DNA of 64,000 bases from Paenibacillus ferrarius (GTDB lineage: Bacteria > Bacillota > Bacilli > Paenibacillales > NBRC-103111): assembly GCF_002027705.1 (NCBI RefSeq), contig NZ_MBTG01000002.1:62001-126000 (forward strand), read 5' to 3'. Shown piece after piece: positions 7,904-16,633 of this stretch (positions within the stretch are counted from its first letter, which is position 1; every line of letters begins with the position of its first letter). The position numbers were made by a program, and so were the translations under genes. The notes under the pieces are model-generated. The model was not told the DNA's origin, ran no database searches, and worked only from the letters and a program-made list of their open reading frames with translations.

Positions 7904-9726
7904 TTATGAGAATTGGATTTCAGCAGATGCTGGCATCATCATGATCATTTTGGTGCCCTGTTCAGATTTGCTTTCTATTCGGAGTCCATAAGCCTCCCCA
8001 TAGACCATCTGGATCCTCCGATGGACGTTCAGAACGCCTATCCCGCCTTTGATACCCGTCTCATCGATTTCACCGTCTGCCAATCGGTTGGCATTCAATT
8101 TCTCTTGCAGCTGTGTCAGCTTCGTCTCTGACATGCCAGATCCATTGTCCTCCACACTTATCCAAAAAATTCCTTCCTTTATACCTCCATCAATTCGAAT
8201 GAAATGATAATCCTCCAATCCTTCCGGGAAGGCATGTTGAAACACATTTTCGATCAGCGGCTGAAGGGTCAGGCGTACCATGACATGAAGCAGATATTCA
8301 GGCTTGATCGCCACATCGATCTCGAATTCTCGTCCTATTCGATGCCTCAGTACAACCAGATAATAAAGAACATGTTTCAACTCATTTGCTACGGTAATTT
8401 CTTCCAGATTCGTCTGAACCGAATACCTCAGCATATAGGCTAAGGCTTTAACGATTTCGGAAATCTCCTCCGAATCCTGAATCGTGGCATAGCAAACAAT
8501 CGTCTCCAAGGTGTTATACATGAAATGAGGATTAATTTGCAACTGGAGAGATTGAAATTCAGCCTTTTGGCGTTCCATGCGAATTTCCGAATTGTTTAAT
8601 TCGACCTGTACCACACGATCAACGGCTTCAGATAGCCGCTTGACCATTAAGTTGTAGCGTACCATCAGCTCAACAATTTCATCCCGGTGAGGCGGGAGTG
8701 GAATCGTCGCCCAATTCCCCTTTTCCGTTTCCCGCATGCCGGATTTAAGCACCTGAATCGGTTTGGCAATAGATTTGCCGAATCGATAGGCAAGTAGAAT
8801 CGCCAAAACTAATGTAAATAACCCAACGACCAGTGTCGTCGATCGGATATTGGAAAGCGGCTTGCGCAATTCACGAAGCGGCATAGAAACCACGAGCTTC
8901 CAGCCTGAATAATCGGAGTCGAGGCTTACATACATCCGTTGATCGCCTTCACTTGCATCTATAAAAGAACGAGAATCAGCTTGTTTCAGCTTGCCGACAA
9001 ATTCTGCGGGTACATTCGTGCCAACTTTGGTTCCATCAGGATGATACACATAATTGCCTTTATCATCAATGATAAATAGGTATCCGTATTTCCCGAGATC
9101 TATCCCTTTCCACAAAGCAGATAAATCGGCAGAGCGCATTTCAATGGCAAGCAGGCCGCTCAGCTCAGATGAGGTGAATCCACGAATGCGGCGAACCAAA
9201 GTTAACATCTGATTCTCTTGTCCGGCAATAATCGTATGATTTAGAATGCTTAATTGCCCGTCAGCCGTTGTATTCGCCAGGAAATATTCCCTCTGTTTGC
9301 GAATATCCTCCGCATTGAAGGATTGCTCCGTTACGCCATTATAATAGTACACCGCATTTTGCTTATCGCTAATTAAATAGACAGAAGCTAGTTTCGGATT
9401 TCGTATAAATAAAGGATCCACGCTAATCTCGCGAATGGTATTGCGATACGTATAGAAGTCATACGCTTCCCGAGTAGAAGGCAAGTCTATGAATTCCATA
9501 ACTTGCCTGTTTGTTAAAATCGAAACGATAGAACGCTCATAATCCTTCAAGTATATATCCGTATGGTGAACCGCGTTTCCGACGATTTGATTCATTTGGT
9601 TTTCTACCATTTCATCAGCTCGCCGGAGGTAATCACATAGGAAAAAATGCCAACGCTGCCCAATGAAACAATAATAACAATCATAAAATAAACGAATATT
9701 TTCTTCGTAAACCCTCGAATCTTCAT
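7904..9726 (-). pseudogene. YesM-type sensor histidine kinase split by a frameshift after the first membrane helix
   Basis: The frame starting at ATG 9726 overlaps the regulator's stop as ATGA and encodes 40 residues with a membrane helix (IFVYFMIVIIVSLGSVGIFSY). It ends in TAG at 9606-9604. The remaining kinase is open in another frame from 9610 to 7904. It has an extracellular sensor domain, a second helix (about TTLVVGLFTLVLAILLAY), HAMP, the His_kinase motif LQINPHFMYNTLE, and ATPase motifs VEDNGSGM and GIGVLNVHRR. Adding one base after the GELMK codons restores one continuous kinase of about 608 residues. It may be a true mutation, a sequencing error, or two coupled products; without helix 1 the sensor domain would lose its N-terminal anchor. 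Confidence 0.8.
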
Positions 9727-10742
9727 TTAATACCTAATCTAGCACGATATTCTGACGGTGAAACGCCAACAATTTTCTTAAAAGTTTTCGTAAAATGAGG
9801 GTAGTCGTCATACCCTACATCTGCTGCTACGTCGACGATTCGGACATATGGGATTGCCAGCATTTCTTTTGCTTTCGTCATGCGCTTGTTGATTCGATAC
9901 TGCACAAAGGTCTCATGCGTTATTTTCTTAAACAGTGCGCTGAAATATGTCGGCGTTAATCCGACCATCGCAGCGACTTGGTCCAGCGTAATATCCTCCG
10001 ACAGCTTGCTGTCGATAAAGGCTTTGGCCTCTTCCATCGGGTCCTTGAAATTGCCGCTTCGGACGGCCAGCAGGCCTTTTACCATATCGTGAAGGCCTTT
10101 CTCGAAGGCATCAAGCGCTTCTTTCACGCTGTCAGCCTGCAAGTGGGCAGGCACGGAATCAGGCGAATAACTGCGTGATTGAAAGCGTTTTACAAGAATG
10201 CCATTGCAATCATCCAATAGTTCTTTAAGCTGGGCCAGTGAAACATTCGCTGACATGCAGTAGTCACGCCAGCGAACCATGAGGCTAGTCAATTCCTCGA
10301 TTTGCAAAGCCCATATTTGCTGTTCCATCTGATCAATCCACTCGATATAACGGGAAGGCGGTATATAGCTGCGCGCTGGCTTTCTAATCAATTGATTCAG
10401 CATATCATGGACATCGGATTTGGTGACCGGCTTCAGCAAATAATGTCGAACACCATAATTCACACTTTTTTGCGCATATTCAAAGTCACTGTAGCCGGAT
10501 ATCACAACGGTCTTAATATGAGGGAATTCTTCATAAATGATTCGGCATAGTTCCAGTCCGTCCATTTTGGGCATGCGAACATCCGTCAACACAAGATCTG
10601 GCTCTGAAGCCCGAATTCGCTCTAACGCAGCCTCGCCATTCTCGGCCGTCTGAATTTTGGAGAACGCGGGTGCATACAATTCCGCCATCTTCATCAACCC
10701 TCTGCGAATGACAGGTTCATCATCTACGATCAATACATGCAT
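9723..10742 (-). CDS. AraC-type (YesN-like) two-component response regulator
   Basis: A 339-residue regulator. The receiver domain (residues 1-120) has the acidic pair DD (7-8), phospho-acceptor Asp54 in LVLTDVRMPKMDG, the Ser/Thr of VVISGYSD and the Lys of LLKPVTK. The C-terminal AraC double helix-turn-helix ends in VGYDDYPHFTKTFKKIVGVSPSEYR. AGGGGG lies about 9 nt before the ATG. It follows the GH31 gene by 48 nt and overlaps the kinase gene by 4 nt (ATGA). Cytoplasmic DNA binding is expected. It is the best local candidate for the regulator that reads the shared operator upstream of this operon and of four other promoters. Confidence 0.93.
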   Translation of the reverse strand: MHVLIVDDEPVIRRGLMKMAELYAPAFSKIQTAENGEAALERIRASEPDLVLTDVRMPKMDGLELCRIIYEEFPHIKTVVISGYSDFEYAQKSVNYGVRHYLLKPVTKSDVHDMLNQLIRKPARSYIPPSRYIEWIDQMEQQIWALQIEELTSLMVRWRDYCMSANVSLAQLKELLDDCNGILVKRFQSRSYSPDSVPAHLQADSVKEALDAFEKGLHDMVKGLLAVRSGNFKDPMEEAKAFIDSKLSEDITLDQVAAMVGLTPTYFSALFKKITHETFVQYRINKRMTKAKEMLAIPYVRIVDVAADVGYDDYPHFTKTFKKIVGVSPSEYRARLGIK

Positions 10743-10790
10743 GTCCAGACCCCCTAATGCTTCTCATGTCGCTGATTCAATTATGACTTC

Positions 10791-12914
10791 TTATGCCAAA
10801 CGAGTTTGAGAGAACCGCCAAGTAACAGCCTGATAAGACGTCCATGCCTCGCTGTCCCCAGTCAACTCTCCGGCATATTGGCCATCTGGATGCCGGGTGA
10901 CCGTCAGTTTCCGCCAACTGCATGTCCCGTCCTCATAGTTGAAAGATTCGCCGTCATCGTCATACAAAAGTCCCTCGCCAGGCTCAGTGCCGAAATGGAC
11001 AAGTTCCAGCGGGACCTGCGTTCCGGCTGCCGGAACATGCGGCAAAGATGGCATCATCGGGATGACAGCTCCGCTTTTGACAAATACAGGAATTCGTTCT
11101 AAGCCGGCTTGAACTCGAATGATGCAGCCCCCGTTATAGCGCTCTCCAGTCTCTAGGCCATACCAGATGCCTGCCGGCAATAGGACCGCTCGTTCTGTTT
11201 CTCCTTCAACCAGCGGTGCGATTAACAGCGCATCTCCGACCATAAACTGGTCGTCCCATTCTCTCACTTTTTTCTTGCCATAAGCCGCGTCTGTCGTATT
11301 CAGCATATGCTGCTCCGCTTCGACAAGCTTCGCTTCTGCGGCAGCGATCTCGGATGGGGACATCACGAACGGCATGGCTTGGAAAGGAGGAATTCCTTGC
11401 TCACGATATTTGGCGAAAGCTGTATACAAATAAGGCAGCAGTCTCATCCGCAGCTTGATATAATGGCGAACAACATCCTCCACCTCTGGGAAAGACCACG
11501 GCTTCGTACCATCTCCCCATGCGTTCAGCATCGCTAAGGGAGAGAAGCACACGGTTTGCATACGACGCACCCAATCTTCAGCATTTCTAGCTCTACGCAC
11601 CTCAGGCGTCCACAGCAGACCGCTAAAGGAAGAGTTGCAAAGCGCGCGAATAAATTGCTTATGATCATATAGATCCGAGTACAGCACATAAGGCATCGTG
11701 GATGCCGCAGCGTTCGAAGCTCTGACAAGCCCGTACGTTCTGCGGTTTTTGCTGCGAAACAGGTCGGCTGTCATTTTTTGAAACATCAGCCCGTACATCT
11801 GTCTCATCTGTTCGCCGTCCAGCCCCGATGGAAACTTCGCATGTCCTGGAAACATCCAGGAATTGTTGGTCAATTCACTGCCGTCGCATTCATCCAGCTT
11901 ATAACCGGACACGCCGATATCTACATGCTGCTCTTCATGCTGCTTTTTGTACAGACTAGCGGCTTCTGTTAACGAATAATCAGGCGCCAGCCCTCCCCAT
12001 ACGGTATGACTGCCCGAAAGCGGCTGCAGATCCGCATACAATTCGCTGTTCGGCGATACAAAGGGATGCTCCCACAGGTTCACGCGAAAACCGCTTTGCG
12101 CCAGCTTCTGCACGAAGGGTCCAGGCTCGGGGAATCTGCTCTTCTCCCACTCATACGTAACTGGATAGCTGTGGCTGTGCCAGCCTGGTTCCAGTCCGAT
12201 CACATCGCACGGAACATCATGAAGACGGAATTGCTCCGCTTCCTCCAGTACCTGCTGCTCATTATACATCGTCGGAACGCGGTGCCAGAAGCCAAGGCCC
12301 CACTTCGGAGGCAGCACGCCGCCACCGCCAAATAAATTATATCTAGACACCACATCCGCAAGAGTAGGTCCCCCAAATACATAGACGTGCGCGCCTTCGG
12401 CAGGAATACGAATTTCTACCCGTGATGCGACCGGCGTTGCTAACCATCCCCGATCGGTATTGCGATCTCGAATCGCTTCGCTATGCGTGTCCTCCTGCTT
12501 GAGCGTTGATCCGCAATACATCGTTACGATTCGCGAAGTATCCACCCATACGCCGTAGCCAAGGTCGCTGACATAAAAAGGCACAGGAGCATGCGTTTCA
12601 CCAGTATCCTGCTTGGGGTCGCTGTTCACACGCAGATAACGGTTCCTTCCCCGCTGATTCATCCGCAATAATTGAAGACCTGTCCCATACAGCTTCTCGG
12701 TTCGATCCAGCGGAAAGGACAAAATGAGACTCTCCCCTGCTTCCTCAAGCTGAATGCTGTTCCAATCAAACGGTGGCTTCACTTGCGGCATTTGCTGCAA
12801 AGCCTCCTCTTTCGGTGTAACTTCCATCCACGATAGCGGGGTGATCGCCTTCGGTTCTCTGATCGTCAGGCGCCATACGCCCGGTGCTGATAATTGCCAA
12901 TTGTTTGTATCCAT
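10791..12914 (-). CDS. Glycoside hydrolase family 31 enzyme (alpha-glycosidase/alpha-xylosidase type)
   Basis: A 707-residue protein without a signal peptide, so probably cytoplasmic. The N-terminal beta-sandwich (PLDRTEKLYGTGLQLLRMNQ) precedes a TIM barrel starting at PPKWGLGFWHRV. The predicted nucleophile is Asp341 in GYKLDECDG; the region RASNAAASTMPYVLYSDLYD lies near the expected acid/base. GH31 enzymes hydrolyse alpha-linked glucosides, xylosides or galactosides with retention. The exact substrate cannot be assigned, and the motifs differ from classical KxDFGE xylosidases. GGAGG precedes the ATG. It lies between the Gfo/Idh gene (22 nt upstream) and the regulator gene, in an operon sharing its operator with galacturonide-type genes. 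Confidence 0.92.
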   Translation of the reverse strand: MDTNNWQLSAPGVWRLTIREPKAITPLSWMEVTPKEEALQQMPQVKPPFDWNSIQLEEAGESLILSFPLDRTEKLYGTGLQLLRMNQRGRNRYLRVNSDPKQDTGETHAPVPFYVSDLGYGVWVDTSRIVTMYCGSTLKQEDTHSEAIRDRNTDRGWLATPVASRVEIRIPAEGAHVYVFGGPTLADVVSRYNLFGGGGVLPPKWGLGFWHRVPTMYNEQQVLEEAEQFRLHDVPCDVIGLEPGWHSHSYPVTYEWEKSRFPEPGPFVQKLAQSGFRVNLWEHPFVSPNSELYADLQPLSGSHTVWGGLAPDYSLTEAASLYKKQHEEQHVDIGVSGYKLDECDGSELTNNSWMFPGHAKFPSGLDGEQMRQMYGLMFQKMTADLFRSKNRRTYGLVRASNAAASTMPYVLYSDLYDHKQFIRALCNSSFSGLLWTPEVRRARNAEDWVRRMQTVCFSPLAMLNAWGDGTKPWSFPEVEDVVRHYIKLRMRLLPYLYTAFAKYREQGIPPFQAMPFVMSPSEIAAAEAKLVEAEQHMLNTTDAAYGKKKVREWDDQFMVGDALLIAPLVEGETERAVLLPAGIWYGLETGERYNGGCIIRVQAGLERIPVFVKSGAVIPMMPSLPHVPAAGTQVPLELVHFGTEPGEGLLYDDDGESFNYEDGTCSWRKLTVTRHPDGQYAGELTGDSEAWTSYQAVTWRFSQTRLA

Positions 12915-12935
12915 GTAGAGCCTCCATTCCTTTTT

Positions 12936-13898
12936 TTATAAAGTCGGAACCTTAATCTCCTGCGTCTGCCCGGTTTCGCTAGCGAGCTTGGCATAATGAA
13001 CAAGCGCCCCAGTTTTCAAATAATCCCTGCCGCTGGTTTCTGCTTCGCGCCCCTCCTGAAGGGATGCCAGAAATTCAGTTAACGTATCCGTTGCATCCAC
13101 GCCGCTATAGTCCTCGAATAATTGGACTCCCCCGTTCCGTATCACACGAATTTGCATATCCACGACTTCCATAGCACCCTCAGTGCCTTCAAGCCTCCAA
13201 TTGCCGCTCCAAGGTGTTTCGGTCCCGCGTGAAGCGATGGACGCGTTATAAGCAGCCGTTATGCCACCTTCCAATTCAATGAAAGCGTAAGCATTTATTA
13301 CGGCACCGTCTTCTTCCCAAGCATTCACTGGATTGTACAGCTTAGCTTGTACCGTCTTCCCTTCTTTACCGCTCAAATAGCGAATCATATCCAAATGATG
13401 GACACCAATGTCATCAAGAATACTAACCGTATATCTCCGCTGAACGTGATGGTATCTGTAAAACTGGATATCCAAAGACGATAGCCTTCCGATAACACCC
13501 TCATCCAAAAGCTCTTTCATTTTACGTATACAAGGCATTCTGCGATAATTCTCCGCGATCATAAAAGGCAGCTTCTCCCTAGCAGCTCGAGCAACAACCT
13601 CAATGGATTCCGCATAGTCAAAAGAGATCGGCTTCTCGCACAAAACAGCCAGCTTATGATCAAATGCCGCGTTATTCACCACCGTGTGCATCATTGGCGA
13701 AGTTACGTTTACAAGAAAATCTGCATGTTCACACTGTAAAGCTTCTTCAAGCGAAGTGTAAAAAGGGAACGGATCCTCATTCATCTTCGCCTTCATCGTG
13801 CTGTCGACCTCGACAACGGCTGCTAATAAGCCACGATCTCTCAGACGTTTATACCAACTGAACCCTGCAGATCCCAAACCAACCAATATTGCCTTCAT
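12936..13898 (-). CDS. Gfo/Idh/MocA family NAD(P)-dependent oxidoreductase
   Basis: A 320-residue protein with an N-terminal Rossmann fold (KAILVGLGSAGFSWY), the family's CEKPIS motif (catalytic Lys of EKP), and the alpha/beta substrate domain with DDIGVHHLDMIRYLSG. The family oxidises or reduces sugar, inositol or uronate derivatives. GGAGGT lies 8 nt before the ATG. It is the first gene of the operon Gfo/Idh, GH31, regulator, kinase, so it probably acts on the sugar released by the GH31 enzyme. An operator-bearing promoter lies about 115-180 nt upstream. Confidence 0.93.
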   Translation of the reverse strand: MKAILVGLGSAGFSWYKRLRDRGLLAAVVEVDSTMKAKMNEDPFPFYTSLEEALQCEHADFLVNVTSPMMHTVVNNAAFDHKLAVLCEKPISFDYAESIEVVARAAREKLPFMIAENYRRMPCIRKMKELLDEGVIGRLSSLDIQFYRYHHVQRRYTVSILDDIGVHHLDMIRYLSGKEGKTVQAKLYNPVNAWEEDGAVINAYAFIELEGGITAAYNASIASRGTETPWSGNWRLEGTEGAMEVVDMQIRVIRNGGVQLFEDYSGVDATDTLTEFLASLQEGREAETSGRDYLKTGALVHYAKLASETGQTQEIKVPTL

Positions 13899-14014
13899 GG
13901 ATCACGACCTCCTAGATTTTCAATGGAACCATCCTATTTCGGGTGTTTTCTGCATGCTGGAACCCGCCAGCCACCCAGAAAAGAACCGCGCCTCTTCAGC
14001 GCTTTGTTACCTTC

Positions 14015-14077
14015 ATTATAGGAATTATTCCGCTTAGCAGAAAGGATAAAATTAAGGTGGGTATGTCTTTTTTTACG
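14015..14077 (-). promoter_or_regulatory. Shared-operator promoter of the Gfo/Idh-GH31-regulator operon
   Basis: On the minus strand GTAAAAAAAGACATACCC starts at 14076 and a -10 hexamer TATAAT lies at 14020-14015, 56 nt from the operator's first base. A second A/T-rich half (TTAATTTT) follows about 21 nt into the site. There is no good -35 box, as expected for an activator-dependent promoter. The same layout occurs at 16589, 42561, 43873 and 50529. Confidence 0.7.
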
Positions 14078-14179
14078 ATATCATTCTATGCCAAAGAGAT
14101 ATCCTACAGCAGGTCGCTTTGCTGGACGGATACCTCTTTGATTAAGAATATGACCAATTGACATAGCATATGATACTTT

Positions 14180-14240
14180 TCTCATCTGAGTCTGCCCTTT
14201 CGGCAGGCTAAGCGCGGGTTCGGTGAGGCTGTCCCTTAAG
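14180..14240. repeat. REP-like hairpin, isolated copy
   Basis: The sequence CTGCCCTTTCGGCAG forms a short hairpin and is flanked by sequence (GCTAAGCGCGGGTTCGGTGAG) related to the larger repeat cluster at 14600-14895. No gene is supported between 13899 and 14897; that whole kilobase holds one promoter and repeats. Confidence 0.5.
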
Positions 14241-14338
14241 CCAAATTTAGTAGGTAAGCGCCGATAGATGATGGGATTAATTACTTTCATGTGGAAATGA
14301 AGGGCTTCCCGATCAGTTCGGCTCACCCGAGTGTAAAA

Positions 14339-14525
14339 GCCTGCGAATATACAGGAATTTCCGGCCGAATTCGGTTAAAAAGTGGAAATGCCTGCAATTG
14401 TGCAGGCATTTGTATCTTTTTCAGCCGCTCATCCAGAAAAAGCCTCAAAAGCCTGCACAAACGCAGGAATTTAACAGTTGAGGCTATTCCAAGAGCAAAA
14501 AAGATGCATAATTGCAGGTTTAGAG
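14339..14525. repeat. Multi-hairpin repeat element, third copy
   Basis: Palindromic units such as GCCTGCAATTGTGCAGGC recur here in the same order as in the elements at 50744-51012 and 51893-52225. The last unit is GATGCATAATTGCAGG. The copies are diverged, but unit order and the CATCCAG/AAAAAG linker are recognisable. It is noncoding in all frames I consider credible. Confidence 0.6.
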
Positions 14526-14599
14526 AAAGCAACTGGAACTAGAGCCGTTAATCGAAAAGTAAAAGTAAGTTTTGTATAGGCACGATTGAGCCTCTCCGA

Positions 14600-14895
14600 A
14601 TGCCTATCAATAAGGCTGTCTGGGACAGCGCAGATTCGATGCCGCCTCCATCCGGAGACAGCATTTTCGGTAGGCTCAGAGCGGATTTGGTGCTGTCTCC
14701 CTCTGGAGACTGCCTTTTTGGCAGGCTTAGCATCCATTACCGGAGATGCTGCCTGCTTTGTGCATTGAGCCTGCCCTCTCGGCAGGCCCAGATCCATTAC
14801 CGGAGATGCTGCCTACTTTGTGCATTGAGCCTGCCCTCTCGGCAGGCTCAGCGCAGATTCCATGCCGCCCCCATCCGGAAACGGCCTTTTCGGCA
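14600..14895. repeat. Hairpin-rich repeat cluster with a 60-bp tandem duplication
   Basis: Two consecutive 60-bp units (14731-14790 and 14791-14850) differ at only a few positions. Each holds a hairpin GCCTGCCCTCTCGGCAGGC. A second repeat pair (CATCCGGA-centred, at about 14624 and 14848) flanks them. Translated frames give EPALSLP-type peptides that are typical of bacterial intergenic repeats, so no gene is called. Confidence 0.6.
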
Positions 14896-14897
14896 GC

Positions 14898-16475
14898 TTA
14901 TTTATTATCGAGCATAATCGCTCCTTGCTTATTGTTCCAGCGTTCTGTCGCTTCTTTAATAATCTCGTTGCCGCCTTTGGACTTATACTCTTCGATGACT
15001 TTCGGCCAATCGGAGATCGGTTCTTTGCCGTAAATCATTTTAATCATATGGTCGATGATAAGTTTCGGACCTACGTCAGGTTGAGGCGCGGCAAGATCAG
15101 GAAATTTAGCGAAGCTGCTCAAATCCGGATAAAATCCGATGCCTGGCAAGCCTTCCTTCGTAAGGACCTCGTCGAATGCTTTCAAGGTGGCTTTGCCATC
15201 CTCATTCAGCAGCAGTCTAGGCTTGTTGTAAGTAGAATCGTGCACGGCCCACATGGTTCCGCTGCGGAACCCTTCTTCATCCGTCTGTTCCTTGGTCGTT
15301 GGAAATTTATAATTGATTTTACCGCTGCTGTCCTTCGTGTACGTATCGCCTTCAATGCCGAAGGTGAAGAAGGTTTCGGCTTCCGGTGAAATCATCCATT
15401 CGAACATTTTGATAATGTTGGCAGCTGTTTCCGGCTTCACATTTTTATTAATATAGAACGTACGGATGACAGGTGCGTAATAGAAATAGCCGCCTTTGCC
15501 TTCCGGTCCTTTTGGCGAAGCAATGATGTCAACTTTGGAGCCTGGAACCGCTTGTTGCGCCTTGGTGCGATAGCCCGGCAAGCCAGAAGCGTTTTGCGAC
15601 CAGATGCCCGCTTTGCCCGCCTCAATGCTTTTCGTAAAATCAGTTGAACTAATGGTTGCGAATTCCTTAGGGATCAAGCCCTCGTCATACATCGTTTTGT
15701 AAGTAGTGAGCGCTTTCTGAACATTCTCGACATCGAAAAATTTCGGGACCACTTGACCGTTCACCAGCTCAAATTGATCCTTATAAGGAAGTACATCGAA
15801 AGCACCAAGAATAACGTCCGCATACTTGAAGTTTTCTCTCATTTGATACGGATTCTCGACTCCCAGCTTCTTGAACGCACGCAGTACATTCAGAAACTCG
15901 TCTACGGTTTTCGGTGCCTGAAGGCCTGTTTTCTCCAACAGATCTGTACGAATATAGGTGGATCGGCGGGAAGGATTGCTCAGGAATTCGGGTACGCCAT
16001 AAATCTTGCCGTTATATGAAACACTATCCCAGGCTGCTTTGGGGATCAGTTTCATCAAATTCGGCGCATTCTGCTTCAGCAGCTCGTCCAAGGGCATAAA
16101 CACACCGTTCTCTACGGAACCTGACATCGACTTGCTGCCAGGACCGCCAATGCTGCCAACCACATCTGGAATTTCGTTGCTTGCGAACATAAGGCCGAAC
16201 TTGGAATCCTCCATGACCTTTACGTTCATATCCGTATTCGTCAATTCCTCCAGCTTCAAGATCCATTTATCCTTGTTCAAATCCGGCACGGTGGTGTGAT
16301 ACCCGGTGTTGACCGTCGTTGGATAAAGGATAGAGAACTTCGTCGGTTCTTTCTTCCCGTTCGCTGCGGAAGACTGCGGCGTTGCCTTATCCGCTACTTT
16401 CCCATCCGTCGAACACGCGGTTAATGCGGAAGCCGTCATCAGTACAGCCAAACCAAGACTAAGCGTTTTTTTCAT
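14898..16475 (-). CDS. Extracellular solute-binding lipoprotein, LplA-like
   Basis: A 525-residue lipoprotein. It begins MKKTLSLGLAVLM, with a lipobox ending at Cys21 (SALTAC), then a Ser/Lys linker and a large family-1-type binding fold (SILYPTTVNTGYHTTVP, KIYGVPEFLSNPS, MFEWMISPEAETFF). Its length of about 525 fits the LplA/YtcQ class that works with LplB/LplC permeases rather than the 430-residue class. It is exported and lipid-anchored. No permease is adjacent, but its promoter carries the same operator as the LplB/LplC operon at 40602-42456, which lacks a binding protein. I start at ATG 16475; GAAGGGG lies 5 nt upstream. Confidence 0.9.
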   Translation of the reverse strand: MKKTLSLGLAVLMTASALTACSTDGKVADKATPQSSAANGKKEPTKFSILYPTTVNTGYHTTVPDLNKDKWILKLEELTNTDMNVKVMEDSKFGLMFASNEIPDVVGSIGGPGSKSMSGSVENGVFMPLDELLKQNAPNLMKLIPKAAWDSVSYNGKIYGVPEFLSNPSRRSTYIRTDLLEKTGLQAPKTVDEFLNVLRAFKKLGVENPYQMRENFKYADVILGAFDVLPYKDQFELVNGQVVPKFFDVENVQKALTTYKTMYDEGLIPKEFATISSTDFTKSIEAGKAGIWSQNASGLPGYRTKAQQAVPGSKVDIIASPKGPEGKGGYFYYAPVIRTFYINKNVKPETAANIIKMFEWMISPEAETFFTFGIEGDTYTKDSSGKINYKFPTTKEQTDEEGFRSGTMWAVHDSTYNKPRLLLNEDGKATLKAFDEVLTKEGLPGIGFYPDLSSFAKFPDLAAPQPDVGPKLIIDHMIKMIYGKEPISDWPKVIEEYKSKGGNEIIKEATERWNNKQGAIMLDNK

Positions 16476-16501
16476 GTAAACCCCTTCTTCCTTTAATATA
16501 C

Positions 16502-16590
16502 TGTAAACGATTTCATTCACTGCCTATATCATATTGAATATCGGGAACTTCTTGTATGTATTAATTTAAGCTGCCCTGTGAATTTATACG
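16502..16590 (-). promoter_or_regulatory. Shared-operator promoter plus cre-like site of the orphan lipoprotein
   Basis: On the minus strand the operator GTATAAATTCACAGGG starts at 16589 and the -10 TATGAT is at 16533-16528, again 56 nt from its first base. TGTAAACGATTTCA (16502-16515) matches the CcpA cre consensus except at one position and would lie just downstream of the transcription start, a position suited to repression. Confidence 0.65.
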
Positions 16591-16600
16591 ATTGAAGAAA

Positions 16601-16623
16601 GACCGCCAAACAGCTTGGCGGTC
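16601..16623 (-). terminator. Terminator of the giant SLH gene
   Basis: GACCGCCAA and TTGGCGGTC form a perfect 9-bp stem with a five-base loop. On the minus strand it is followed by TTTCTTC. It lies 10 nt after the stop codon at 16634. Confidence 0.8.
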
Positions 16624-16633
16624 TCACCCTATA

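Noticed and set aside
14471..14917. Several short open frames on both strands
   Set aside because: They lie wholly in hairpin repeats; the translated EPALS and SLP-type words recur in different frames, as is typical of intergenic repeats.
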